Shown: positions 26,196-34,650 of the stretch, one piece after another
Position numbering within the stretch: the stretch's first letter is position 1
Layout: every line of letters begins with the position of its first letter
Source of the DNA: Spartobacteria bacterium
GTDB lineage: Bacteria; Verrucomicrobiota; Verrucomicrobiia; Chthoniobacterales; UBA10450
Reading direction: 5' to 3'
Assembly (NCBI GenBank): GCA_021325495.1
Contig: JAJPGZ010000003.1
Span: forward strand, 124,001 to 188,000
Length of the DNA: 64,000 bases
Program-made: the position numbers and the translations under genes
Notes under the pieces: generated by a model
The model's input: only the letters and a program-made list of their open reading frames with translations
Told to the model about the DNA's origin: nothing
The model's database searches: none

Positions 26196-27101
26196 CTATT
26201 CGCTCTGCGCGAGATCAAACGTGGCCACGACCGGCCGGTGATCGCTCGAACGCGGCGAAGTGTTCGCGATAGAGGCGTTGCGTAGTTTCGCGCCGCGATA
26301 AAAGATGTGATCGAAATTCGCGGCCGGAAATCCACTACCGGCGGGCAAAGTCTCGCGCGCAGTCGGCGAAAGATTTTGCAAGGCCCAGGCGAAACCGCTG
26401 CTCATGAGATCGCGCAAAGTTTTTTCGGCCGCGAAACGTTTATCGTCGGGCGAGGTGTTGAAATCGCCACCGACGATGCACGCGATGTGGCCGAGTTTTT
26501 CGTAGGCCGCGCGCATCGCGTCAATGTGGGCGCGGAGTTGGCGCATTGATTCTTGGCGAATGGCGACGTTCTCGATGTCGATGCCGCGATTGCTTTTGAG
26601 GTGAACGCAGTAAACGAAAAGTAATTCGCGCGGCGTAATCTCGTAGGCGGCAAAAGCGAAACCGCGCGGCGGGGTCATGGCGCCATTCGGTTTCCATTGC
26701 TCGGCCCACGCGCTCAAGGGTTGCAAACGGCTGGCGATGGCGACTTCCTGCGCTTCGGCCTGGCCTTCGCGCGGCGGAAAATTTGCGCAAACGTCCACTT
26801 TGAATCCGGCGAGGGGTTGCACGGCGACGCCGGCCTGCTTGAAATCGCGCACTTCTTCCATGCCGATGATATCGGCGTGCAACTGCGCGATGTCGGTGTG
26901 AACGGAATCGATCTGGCGGGTTTGTTCGCCGTGCGATGCGGCGGGGCGGCCGCCGGGGAACCATTGAATATTCCAAAACGCGACGGTGATCTCGCGAGAG
27001 GAAGATGTCGATCTTGCGGAAGAGTCGGGCGATTGCGCGCGAACATTCCCGACGAACAAGGCGGCGAGAAGAAATCCTGCGGCGATCTTTCGCGTCATCA
27101 T
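26196..27101 (-). CDS. secreted endonuclease/exonuclease/phosphatase-fold protein
   Basis: 301 residues. A signal peptide (MTRKIAAGFLLAALFVGNVRA) is followed by the EEP fold: AFWNIQWFPGG, DIIGMEEVRD, CIVGGDFNTSPDD and SSDHRPVVATFD. These are the metal-binding and catalytic motifs of DNase I-like or sphingomyelinase-like enzymes. It is exported, so an extracellular nuclease or phosphodiesterase is likely. TGTCGATCTT at 27006 encodes SARSTSSS in the linker right after the signal peptide. Confidence 0.87.
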   Translation of the reverse strand: MMTRKIAAGFLLAALFVGNVRAQSPDSSARSTSSSREITVAFWNIQWFPGGRPAASHGEQTRQIDSVHTDIAQLHADIIGMEEVRDFKQAGVAVQPLAGFKVDVCANFPPREGQAEAQEVAIASRLQPLSAWAEQWKPNGAMTPPRGFAFAAYEITPRELLFVYCVHLKSNRGIDIENVAIRQESMRQLRAHIDAMRAAYEKLGHIACIVGGDFNTSPDDKRFAAEKTLRDLMSSGFAWALQNLSPTARETLPAGSGFPAANFDHIFYRGAKLRNASIANTSPRSSDHRPVVATFDLAQSE

Positions 27102-27244
27102 TGCAGATTATTCGGCAGAAACATTTTGACCATGCGCAAGTTGTCGGGACATTGGCGTGCGCTCCTGGCGCTTACGCCGCGCGCGAACTAAATAAACTCG
27201 GACCCAATGCGTCCAATATTTAGCGCGGCGCGCAGCACTCTTGT

Positions 27245-28123
27245 ATGAAACCCGGAACGATCGTTCACACCGTTGCAGTTTTGCTTTCGTCGGTCGCGTC
27301 GCTTTTTGCGCAATCGGGGCCGGTGAAAGCGATCAGCTCGAAGTTGAAGACGAGCAAAGGGTCCGACCGAAAATCGGACCGGCTGGCGGGCGACGTTTTA
27401 CTCGATGTCGATTCGATTGCGTTCGCCCCGCGGCACCTAACGAATGCGCTCCCGAATGGGACTGCGCAACATCAGTTTGTGTGGAAGCGCGACATTGTCA
27501 CGACGGTTTTCTGGATCGGGGAAGAACCGACGCCGAATAATCCAATGCCTAACAAGTCGAGCTCGTGGGACAAGGATTGGTCGGGAAGTTATGGCGGCTT
27601 TGATGATCCGAACCCGGCGCGACGCAGCGGCTATACGCCCGTGAAATTTACGCCGCGGCAAAATCCATTTTATTGCGCCCTGCCTTACAATGACAAAGCG
27701 CGCGAAGGCCATCGCCCCGAAGCGCCGCGCGTGGTGCCGTGGTTCAACGAAGCGTATCAGGGGCCGGGCGTTTCCGTCTGCAAAGGGCGTTGGATCGCGA
27801 TTCGCAAAGGCGACAAGGTCGCGTACGCGCAATGGGAGGACGCGGGACCGTTTCGCACCGACCATTGGGAATACGTTTTCGGAAACGAACGTCCGAAACC
27901 GAACTTGAACAAAGGCGCAGGCCTCGATGTATCGCCGGCCGTTCGCGATTATCTTGGAATTCAATCAACCGACGTGACCGATTGGAAATTTGTCGATTTT
28001 AGCGAAGTGCCGCGCGGGCCGTGGTCGAAACTGGGCGAGAACAACACCTTCGTCATCAACGATCGCAAATCGACCGTTCGGGTAGTGGAGAAGACGGCCC
28101 CGAAAGCGTCGGTGACTCGTTGA
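27245..28123 (+). CDS. secreted hypothetical protein
   Basis: 292 residues with a signal peptide (MKPGTIVHTVAVLLSSVASLFAQ). The mature protein is rich in aromatic residues and proline (SWDKDWSGSYGGFDDPNP, FYCALPYND, GPFRTDHWEYVFG). The last motif recalls double-psi barrel surfaces of RlpA-like proteins, but I would not assign it. It is divergent from the EEP gene. I do not recognise a family with confidence. Confidence 0.7.
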   Translation: MKPGTIVHTVAVLLSSVASLFAQSGPVKAISSKLKTSKGSDRKSDRLAGDVLLDVDSIAFAPRHLTNALPNGTAQHQFVWKRDIVTTVFWIGEEPTPNNPMPNKSSSWDKDWSGSYGGFDDPNPARRSGYTPVKFTPRQNPFYCALPYNDKAREGHRPEAPRVVPWFNEAYQGPGVSVCKGRWIAIRKGDKVAYAQWEDAGPFRTDHWEYVFGNERPKPNLNKGAGLDVSPAVRDYLGIQSTDVTDWKFVDFSEVPRGPWSKLGENNTFVINDRKSTVRVVEKTAPKASVTR

Positions 28124-28145
28124 TTTGTTAGGCTAAGCTGCGTTG

Positions 28146-29066
28146 ATGTCGAAAAAAGCGGAGCTGGTGGTCAAAGGGAAGAAGCTCGCGGTCTCGAACC
28201 TGGACAAGGTCCTTTACCCAAAGGTCGGCTTCACCAAGGGACAGGTGATTGACTATTACATTCGCATCGCGCCGGTGCTGCTGCCGCATCTGCGTGATCG
28301 ACCGTTAACGATGAAGCGATATCCGAACGGCGTGGACGGCGAATTTTTCTACGAAAAGAATTGCCCGGTGCATCGTCCGAACTGGGTCAAGACCGCGAAA
28401 GTTTGGAGCGAAGGCAACAATCGCTACATGAATTATTGCCTGGCGCAGGATTTGCCCACGCTGGTTTGGGCGGCGAACCTGGCCGATCTCGAATTGCACA
28501 CCTCGCTTGCGCGCAAGATCGACATCGAACGGCCGACGATGATGGTGTTCGACCTCGACCCCGGTGCGCCGGCGAACATCGTGCAATGCTGCCAGGTCGG
28601 GTTGTGGCTGCGCGATTTGTTAGGCGAAATGAAATTGAAATCATTCGCCAAGACCAGCGGCTCGAAAGGTCTGCAAGTTTATGTGCCGCTGAATACGGCG
28701 GGCGTTTCGTTCGACGACACGAAAGCGCTTTCGCGCGCGCTCGCGCAATATCTCGAAAGAGAACATGTCGATCTTGTGATTTCGAACATGTCGAAAGCGC
28801 TGCGCAAAGGAAAAATCTTTGTCGATTGGAGCCAGAACGACCAACACAAGACGACCGTCTGCGTTTATTCGTTGCGGGCGAAGGAAGAGCCGACCGTGTC
28901 CACGCCGGTGACGTGGGATGAAGTCGAGAACTGCCTGAAAAAGAAAAAGCCGGATCTGCTCAAATTTCGCTCCGATCAAACTTTGAAGCGTGTCGAAAAA
29001 ATGGGCGACCTCTTCGGGCCGGTGGAGAAACTGAAACAAAAGCTGCCGAAGAAATGGAAGCTGTGA
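28146..29066 (+). CDS. stand-alone LigD polymerase-domain (primase-polymerase) protein
   Basis: 306 residues. Matches the POL domain of bacterial NHEJ ligase LigD: VSNLDKVLYPKVGFTKGQVIDYY at the start, the metal-binding MMVFDLDPG, KTSGSKGLQVYVPL and KIFVDWSQND. The ligase and phosphoesterase domains of LigD are absent and no Ku gene is nearby. Such single-domain forms can fill gaps with ribo- or deoxyribonucleotides. Two 10-mer copies encode ARKIDIE and EHVDLVI. Confidence 0.9.
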   Translation: MSKKAELVVKGKKLAVSNLDKVLYPKVGFTKGQVIDYYIRIAPVLLPHLRDRPLTMKRYPNGVDGEFFYEKNCPVHRPNWVKTAKVWSEGNNRYMNYCLAQDLPTLVWAANLADLELHTSLARKIDIERPTMMVFDLDPGAPANIVQCCQVGLWLRDLLGEMKLKSFAKTSGSKGLQVYVPLNTAGVSFDDTKALSRALAQYLEREHVDLVISNMSKALRKGKIFVDWSQNDQHKTTVCVYSLRAKEEPTVSTPVTWDEVENCLKKKKPDLLKFRSDQTLKRVEKMGDLFGPVEKLKQKLPKKWKL

Positions 29067-29082
29067 TCCAATATCTCGCCCT

Positions 29083-29568
29083 ATGCGCAAAGTAAATCTC
29101 CGCGATATCGAAGAGCGCGTCCGACACTCCCCAAAAGGAAAATATGGGCGCAAATCGAAGGACATTTCCATTGCGCTCGGACGCGAGCCGGAGTCACTCG
29201 ATTTGTGGAAGCGGCATCCGTTCGATCTCGCGCTGGTTACCGTTCCAAAAGGCAAAACGTATTGTCCGTATCACTCGCACTCGAGCGAGACGGAATTTTA
29301 TCTCGTCGTTTCCGGCCGCGGAAATGTGCGCGACAAAGATGGATCGACAATTGTCGAAGCGGGCGATGCGTTTTTGTTCGCGCCGGGCGAAGCGCATCAA
29401 CTCAGCAACGCAGGCGAAGAAGATTTCGTTTACTACGTCATCGCCGATAATCCGCGCGGCGATACCTGCCATTACCCCGACAGCGGAAAGTTCGCAGTCA
29501 TCAAAGATGGCGGCGAGGAAGTGATCGTGAGAGCGGAGCAGGCAGATTATTTCGAAGGCGAGGAATGA
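29083..29568 (+). CDS. cupin-domain protein
   Basis: 161 residues with one cupin barrel: CPYHSHSSETEFYLVVSGRGNVR (motif 1 histidines and glutamate) and FAPGEAHQLSNAGEEDFVYYVI (motif 2). Metal-binding residues are intact. The ligand is unknown. It overlaps the next cupin gene by 4 bases, so the two are coupled. Confidence 0.8.
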   Translation: MRKVNLRDIEERVRHSPKGKYGRKSKDISIALGREPESLDLWKRHPFDLALVTVPKGKTYCPYHSHSSETEFYLVVSGRGNVRDKDGSTIVEAGDAFLFAPGEAHQLSNAGEEDFVYYVIADNPRGDTCHYPDSGKFAVIKDGGEEVIVRAEQADYFEGEE

Positions 29569-29948
29569 GAACAAAATCGCCCGAAGATTTCCCGTACAAA
29601 ACTTTTCTCAACGTGCTGCACGGTCCGCTCGAAGTGATCGACGTGCAGAAGTTGGTCGATGCCTGCACCGACAAATGGTGGAACCAAACGCTGTGCAAGG
29701 TGAACGACTCGGTCGTTAGGCTGGGGATTGTCGAAGGCGAATATCACTGGCATTCGCACAAGGACCTCGACGAATTCTTCTACGTCATTGACGGGCGCTT
29801 GTTCATCGATCTCGAAGACCGCGTTGTCGATCTTGCACCGAAACAGGGATTTGTGGTGCCGCGCGGAGTGAAACATCGAACGCGCGCGCCGCAACGCACC
29901 GTCATGCTCATGGTCGAGCGCGAAGATATCGTTCCGACCGGCGACTGA
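29565..29948 (+). CDS. small cupin-domain protein
   Basis: 127 residues with a cupin core: YHWHSHKDLDEFFYVIDGRLFIDLED and VPRGVKHRTRAPQRTVMLMVE. It resembles single-domain mannose-6-phosphate-isomerase-like cupins. It is coupled to the cupin gene before it. TGTCGATCTT at 29825 encodes the VVDLAP strand between the two motifs. Confidence 0.8.
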   Translation: MRTKSPEDFPYKTFLNVLHGPLEVIDVQKLVDACTDKWWNQTLCKVNDSVVRLGIVEGEYHWHSHKDLDEFFYVIDGRLFIDLEDRVVDLAPKQGFVVPRGVKHRTRAPQRTVMLMVEREDIVPTGD

Positions 29949-30001
29949 ATTTTCGAAAATTTGAAATCCGACTGCGTGTGCATGAGCGATCCCTAAAGGA
30001 A

Positions 30002-30874
30002 ATGCTCATCGCAGATAGCAGTTTAGAAGAGCCATTCGGAAGTGCCAGTGCGGCGGACCAACCAGCGCCGACAAGATTTCGCTCCGCTCTCGCCTTGAAA
30101 CGCGATAAGAAGCACGCCGTGTCCTCGCGTTCGAAAGCAAAACCGGGGCGGCCGCGTGCCGCTCGCGCAAGATCGACAATGCGAACCGGTTTATCCCGGG
30201 AGAAAGATCGTGACGAGTCTCGCGACATCATTCGCATTCTGGTGGTGGACGATCATCCCCTTTTTCGCCACGGACTAGTGCAATTGCTCAACTCCGACCA
30301 AAGTTTTTCAGTCGTCGGCGAAGCGAGCAGCGCACCGGAAGCGCTCACACTCGTTCGAGAGTTGAATCCCACGATGTTGATTGTCGATCTTGGCCTGAAA
30401 GGTCCGAGCGGACTCGAGCTAACGAAATCGCTTCGGGCCGAATTTCCCAAAATGCCTGTGCTGATTCTTTCAATGCACGACGAGCCGACGTATGCCGTGC
30501 GTTCGTTACGCGCGGGCGCAAACGGCTATGTCACAAAAGAAGAAGCGCTTAGCAGCGTGCTCGTGGCCGTGCGCGAAGTCATCGCCGGCCGCACCTATCT
30601 GAGCCCGGTGATGGCGAGCGACGTGATCGCAAATGTCGTTCTCGCAAAACACGAACCGGGCGCCGATCCCACCAACCAACTAACCGATCGCGAGATCGAA
30701 ATTCTCGAGCGCATCGGCAAAGGCGAAGAAGTGAAAGCGATTGCGCGTGCATTGCACCTGAGTCCGAAGACGGTTGAGACGCACCGCGCGCACATCAAAG
30801 AGAAACTCAAGCTCGCGAATGCGCGGCAGGTCGCGCGTTACGCGGTACAATGGGTTAGCGCGCGAAATTTGTAA
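30002..30874 (+). CDS. NarL/FixJ-type response regulator
   Basis: About 290 residues. A disordered N-terminal tail of about 70 residues precedes the receiver domain (ILVVDDHPLFRHGLVQLL; phosphoacceptor aspartate in LIVDLGLKG; LILSMHD; YVTKEE) and a LuxR-type helix-turn-helix (LTDREIEILERIGKGEEVKAIARALHLSPKTVETHRAHI). The codon for the phosphoacceptor lies inside a TGTCGATCTT copy (30382). The start is uncertain: GTG 29978 and ATG 30179 are alternatives. No histidine kinase is adjacent. Confidence 0.9.
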   Translation: MLIADSSLEEPFGSASAADQPAPTRFRSALALKRDKKHAVSSRSKAKPGRPRAARARSTMRTGLSREKDRDESRDIIRILVVDDHPLFRHGLVQLLNSDQSFSVVGEASSAPEALTLVRELNPTMLIVDLGLKGPSGLELTKSLRAEFPKMPVLILSMHDEPTYAVRSLRAGANGYVTKEEALSSVLVAVREVIAGRTYLSPVMASDVIANVVLAKHEPGADPTNQLTDREIEILERIGKGEEVKAIARALHLSPKTVETHRAHIKEKLKLANARQVARYAVQWVSARNL

Positions 30875-30918
30875 CAGCGCTCGCGCCGCTGCCGCAATGT
30901 GAGATAAGATTCGTTGCT

Positions 30919-31359
30919 ATGCCGCGCCGTGCGCCTCCGCTTGCGAATCATCATGCCCGCCGCGTCGTGATTATCGATGATCATCCGCTCATTCGGCGGG
31001 GACTGGAGCGGTTGATCAATTCGGGCGATCGTTTCACCGTCGTGGCGGAAGCGGGCAGTGCGATCGATGGACTTAAGGCTCTCGAGAAATGCGACGCCGA
31101 AGTTGTGATCCTCGATATCGGTCTTCCGGACAAAAATGGAATCGATTTAACGAAGGAAATCGTGGCCAAGTTTCCGCGAACGCACGTTCTCATTCTGTCG
31201 ATGCACGATGACGCCGACCACGCGTCGCGCGCCCTCAAGGCCGGCGCGACCGGTTACATGGTGAAAAATGATGCGCTGGAAAAAATCGAGATTGCCCTCG
31301 AAGAAGTTCGAAATGGCCGGCGGTATGTGAGTGCGTCGGTGGCCGCGCAGCTTGCGTAA
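30919..31359 (+). CDS. single-domain response regulator
   Basis: 146 residues. The receiver resembles that of the preceding regulator (VVIIDDHPLIRRGLERLI, VVILDIGLPDKNG, LILSMHDD, YMVKND) but the protein stops at RRYVSASVAAQLA, where a NarL-type protein would continue into the helix-turn-helix. It may be a truncated paralogue or a phosphate sink. An AAGATCGACA pair lies in the 55-base gap before the next regulator. Confidence 0.85.
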   Translation: MPRRAPPLANHHARRVVIIDDHPLIRRGLERLINSGDRFTVVAEAGSAIDGLKALEKCDAEVVILDIGLPDKNGIDLTKEIVAKFPRTHVLILSMHDDADHASRALKAGATGYMVKNDALEKIEIALEEVRNGRRYVSASVAAQLA

Positions 31360-31414
31360 CTCTGCGTTATTGCAAGATCGACATCGTCATTCCCGGCCGA
31401 TAAGATCGACAATC

Positions 31415-31822
31415 ATGTTGCGTGATCACCGCAAACGGATTGTTCTCATCGACGATCACCTCCTGTTGCGCCAGGGACTCGAGCGTCTGCTCAACTCCAG
31501 CGACGAATTCGTCGTCATCGAAGAAGCCGCGAACGCGATGGATGGCATCGAGATAATTCGCGAAATGCGGCCCGATGCCGTCATCGTCGATGTCGGATTG
31601 CCCGGCGGCCAGGACGGCATCGATTTGACGCAACAACTACTGCGCGAGTTTCCCAATCTGGTTGTCATCATTCTTTCCGCGCATGACGAACCGGAATTCG
31701 CCGAGCGCGCGCTCGCCGCCGGCGCGCTCGGTTACGTGCTCAAGAATGAAGCGGTGGAAACATTGCGTACTACTTTGCGCGAAGCTTTTGCCGGCAAAGG
31801 CGCTTTCCACACCGATGCCTAA
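31415..31822 (+). CDS. single-domain response regulator
   Basis: 135 residues, paralogue of the two upstream (IVLIDDHLLLRQGLERLLN, AVIVDVGLPGGQDG, IILSAHDEPEF, YVLKNE). It also ends before any output domain. An AAGATCGACA copy lies immediately before the ATG. The stop codon is in a GCCTAACGA word and overlaps the start of the next gene by 8 bases. Confidence 0.85.
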   Translation: MLRDHRKRIVLIDDHLLLRQGLERLLNSSDEFVVIEEAANAMDGIEIIREMRPDAVIVDVGLPGGQDGIDLTQQLLREFPNLVVIILSAHDEPEFAERALAAGALGYVLKNEAVETLRTTLREAFAGKGAFHTDA

Positions 31823-32213
31823 CGACCTTCCCGCGCGTTCGGTTCGGCGAATTGCGGCGGTGTCGTTGTCGATCTTGCTCGTGAGCTGCGGCGGGAGTTT
31901 GCGTCCGCCCGCGGTCGGTCCGGCTCGCGATGCCAATATGCCGCGCTTTCTCGAAATCTATTCCGCGCCGCAGGTCGCGAGTTTGCACTTTCCTCAAGGC
32001 ACCTACTCGTTAGGAAACGCCGACAAAATCGGTTACTACTATCGCGCGCCGCGCGGTGTCCTCGAACATACTTCCGCCGGGACCGTGCCGCGCACCGGCG
32101 GAATCTTTGTGAGCAAGCGCGACCCGCGAAAAATGCGCGGCTACATTTACCTGGCCGGTGGCGTCACGCATATCGGCAATTTCTCGCGCGTAGAGCATCA
32201 ATTTCACGACTAA
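31815..32213 (+). CDS. lipoprotein of unknown function
   Basis: 132 residues. Lipoprotein signal RRIAAVSLSILLVSCGG near the N-terminus, then a domain with FPQGTYSLGNADKIGYYYRAP and GGIFVSKRDPRKMRGYIYL. I do not recognise it. Its ATG overlaps the end of the response-regulator gene, so it is translated from the same message. TGTCGATCTT at 31867 falls in the signal peptide and encodes LSILLV. Confidence 0.7.
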   Translation: MPNDLPARSVRRIAAVSLSILLVSCGGSLRPPAVGPARDANMPRFLEIYSAPQVASLHFPQGTYSLGNADKIGYYYRAPRGVLEHTSAGTVPRTGGIFVSKRDPRKMRGYIYLAGGVTHIGNFSRVEHQFHD

Positions 32214-32244
32214 CGAAGCGGTGGTTTAGTCGGAAGGCGCCGGG

Positions 32245-32568
32245 GTGAAGGCTCGGTTCCTGCTGCCCAATATCGGAATGACGAATGGTCGATCCGGAAG
32301 CGTTTTCGCGGAACGCGTTGCCCGATTGGAAATGATCGCAAGTCTGCGACGCGCTCTCGATCTGGCTTACGCCGGTCTCACGCGCGCCGCCCGGAAGCGA
32401 TGGGAAGAGAATTTCTCCCGCCGTCATGAAGCCAGCGACCACATCGTTAGCGTTCGCATCACTAAATCCAAAACCCAGCGGGGTTCGGCGTTTTTGCAGC
32501 CGCGCGCGCAAGCGCAAGGCGCGCCAAGTCGCCATCTGATCGCCCGCTCTTTGCCGACTAACCAATGA
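32245..32568 (+). CDS. possible small gene upstream of a response regulator
   Basis: A 107-residue frame with a GTG start that overlaps the next gene by 4 bases (ATGA), as coupled genes do. The product is Arg/Ala-rich with one amphipathic stretch (VARLEMIASLRRALDLAYAGL) and no recognised motif. The reverse strand is also open here, so it may be spurious. If it is not real, 32214-32564 is an intergenic stretch in which I see nothing else. Confidence 0.3.
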   Translation: MKARFLLPNIGMTNGRSGSVFAERVARLEMIASLRRALDLAYAGLTRAARKRWEENFSRRHEASDHIVSVRITKSKTQRGSAFLQPRAQAQGAPSRHLIARSLPTNQ

Positions 32569-33089
32569 CTTCCGAGCTCATCAAACAAGCCAAGATCCTC
32601 ATCATCGACGATGAAGAATCGAGCGTGCAATTGCTCGCCCGTCTCTTGAACACCAACGGCTACGCCAACGTCGCCGGCACCACCCACGCCACGCGCGCGT
32701 TGTCGATGTTCGTGGACGACGATCCCGATCTCGTCCTGCTCGACCTTCATATGCCTGAGCCGGACGGCTTCGAAATTCTCAAACGTCTTCGTCCCATGCA
32801 GCCGGCGGACGCGTTTCTGCCCATCATCGTCCTCACCGCCGACACTACGCTCGATGCGCGTCGTCACGCTCTCGCGCTCGGGGCCACCGATTTTCTTTCC
32901 AAGCCGCTTGATGAAGTTGAAGTGACGATGCGAATCAAAAACGTTTTGCAAACGCGGTTCGCTTATCGCCAACTCAAAAACGAAAAGGCGCAATTGGAAG
33001 AACGGGTGAAGGAACGCACGCGCGCGCTCGAGCGCACGATCGCGGAGTTGAAATGCTCAAACTGGCCGCTATTTACCGGCCAGCATTAG
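32565..33089 (+). CDS. response regulator with C-terminal coiled coil
   Basis: 174 residues. Receiver of the PleD/RpfG type: ILIIDDEESSVQLLARLL, LVLLDLHMPEPDG, IIVLTADTT and the lysine in FLSKPLD. About 40 residues of coiled coil follow (YRQLKNEKAQLEERVKERTRALERTIAEL), the linker that in larger proteins leads to an HD-GYP or kinase domain. Here the protein ends instead, which suggests loss of an output domain. It overlaps the converging next gene by 4 bases. Confidence 0.85.
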   Translation: MTSELIKQAKILIIDDEESSVQLLARLLNTNGYANVAGTTHATRALSMFVDDDPDLVLLDLHMPEPDGFEILKRLRPMQPADAFLPIIVLTADTTLDARRHALALGATDFLSKPLDEVEVTMRIKNVLQTRFAYRQLKNEKAQLEERVKERTRALERTIAELKCSNWPLFTGQH

Positions 33090-33595
33090 TTGTCGATCTT
33101 TTCTTCGCCTAACAAATTCGCGACCGTCAGCCGCTGCTTCGGTCTCTCCAGTCCGGCGACGAATTCCTGAAACTGCTCCGAGAAAAGATCGTGACGCACG
33201 CGCCAATATGTTTCGAGGCCGGGCGCACTGAGATAGTGCGCGTAAAGATTACACCATCCGCGCCAGATCACTTCCTCCATCAAACCGTAAATGTAATGGA
33301 AGTGAATTGTCTCCATCGCTTTCAAAAATTGAAAAGCACTGTGAAAAAAACGTCCTTTCTCGTCCGCCGAAAGTGCGTTCAGGTCTTCGAGACCCACGCG
33401 CCAGATGCGCCCGAGGTCGGCGTTTTCCGCGAACGGCATCGTCACTTCGCGTAGCGCGGTCGTGGCTGCATCTTGCGCGGAGAGTCGGGTTACGCGCGTG
33501 TTGTAACGCACTTGTATCGCGAGGTAGACGAGCGAAGCGACGACGCCGATTGAGCTAACGAGCTGCGCAATCGCGTTGATCGCTTCCCAGTTCAT
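33086..33595 (-). CDS. hypothetical protein with N-terminal membrane helix
   Basis: 169 residues. One transmembrane helix near the N-terminus (AIAQLVSSIGVVASLVYLAIQV) and then a soluble helical domain (FFHSAFQFLKAMETIHFHYIYG, EEVIWRGWCNLYAHYL). This matches a family of uncharacterised proteins with this helix-plus-domain layout; function unknown. It ends KIDN, encoded by TGTCGATCTT at 33091. Two further copies, 16 bases apart, lie just upstream of its start (33600 and 33616). Confidence 0.7.
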   Translation of the reverse strand: MNWEAINAIAQLVSSIGVVASLVYLAIQVRYNTRVTRLSAQDAATTALREVTMPFAENADLGRIWRVGLEDLNALSADEKGRFFHSAFQFLKAMETIHFHYIYGLMEEVIWRGWCNLYAHYLSAPGLETYWRVRHDLFSEQFQEFVAGLERPKQRLTVANLLGEEKIDN

Positions 33596-33623
33596 AACAT
33601 GTCGATCTTAGCAGTTGTCGATC

Positions 33624-34637
33624 TTACGATTTCGGCTCGTCCGCGACCTTCAACACAATCTTACCGCGAGTGTGCCGCGTCGCCGCCTGTTCCTGCGCTT
33701 TCGCCGCGTCCGTCAGCGGCATGACTTCACCCGTTACCGGTTTAATTTTCTTCTCGTCGATCAACCGTGCAATTTCCGCCAGCTCCTGTCCGTTAGGCCG
33801 AACGCCGATTTGTGCGCCGCGGATCCCGTTTTTATCGAGCTCGGCCTGGTCGAGTCGTCCGGCGATGGTGGCAATGATCCCGCCTTTTTTCACGACCGCG
33901 TACGATCGTTGCAGCGTGTCTTTGCCGACGCAATCGAGCACCGCATCGACATTGTGCGCGACGTCTTCGAATTTTTGTTTCGTGTAATCGATCGCCACGT
34001 CGGCGCCGAGTTTCTTCAGCAAATCCTGGTTTTTGGTGGACGCACTCGCGATCACTTTCGCGCCGCGCACTTTCGCAATCTGCACAGCGAAACTTCCGAC
34101 GCCGCCGGATCCTCCGTGAATGAGAACGGTCTGGCCCTTGTCGATCTTGCAATTGTCGATCAAAGCTTGCCACGCCGTCAGCGCAGCCAATGGCACACCG
34201 GCCGCATCAACGAACGAAATCGATTTCGGCTTCAGCGCCGTCTCCGCTTCATCGACCACATCGTATTCCGCATAGCCGCCGCCCCACATCGGATACGCGT
34301 AAACTGCGTCGCCGATTTTGAATCGCGTCACTTTCGCGCCCGTCTTCGCGACGATTCCAGCGATGTCGTAACCGGGAACGACCGGCAACGTGATGCCGAA
34401 CACCTTTGCATATTTTCCGGACGGAATGGCGGCATCGACCGGATTCACGCCGGACGCGATCACTTTCACCAGAACCTGATTCTCTTTCGGCTCCGGTCGC
34501 GGCGCAGCTTCCTCGTATTTCAAAACTTCCGGACCGCCGTATTCGTGAATCACGATCGCCTTCATCGTCGCCGGCGGCGATTGCGCGAAACTAAACCCGC
34601 TGGTTAATGCGAAAAAGAAAAGGAGCTTCGTTTTCAT
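33624..34637 (-). CDS. quinone-oxidoreductase-like MDR enzyme with signal peptide
   Basis: 337 residues. The medium-chain reductase fold is clear: MKAIVIHEYGGPEVLKYEE, GVNPVDAAIPSGKY and the NADPH loop LIHGGSGGVGSFAVQIAK. Unusually, the normal MDR start (MKAIVI) is preceded by 24 residues that look like a cleavable signal peptide (MKTKLLFFFALTSGFSFAQS). If used, the enzyme would be periplasmic, where NADPH is scarce. Structural zinc cysteines are absent, as in quinone-oxidoreductase-like members. Confidence 0.9.
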   Translation of the reverse strand: MKTKLLFFFALTSGFSFAQSPPATMKAIVIHEYGGPEVLKYEEAAPRPEPKENQVLVKVIASGVNPVDAAIPSGKYAKVFGITLPVVPGYDIAGIVAKTGAKVTRFKIGDAVYAYPMWGGGYAEYDVVDEAETALKPKSISFVDAAGVPLAALTAWQALIDNCKIDKGQTVLIHGGSGGVGSFAVQIAKVRGAKVIASASTKNQDLLKKLGADVAIDYTKQKFEDVAHNVDAVLDCVGKDTLQRSYAVVKKGGIIATIAGRLDQAELDKNGIRGAQIGVRPNGQELAEIARLIDEKKIKPVTGEVMPLTDAAKAQEQAATRHTRGKIVLKVADEPKS

Positions 34638-34650
34638 TGGTCAGTCTAAT

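Noticed and set aside
32164-32565. Minus-strand 133-codon frame opposite the regulator cluster
   Set aside because: Biased composition and no recognisable start or motif; overlaps a lipoprotein gene end. Likely a shadow frame in GC-rich DNA.
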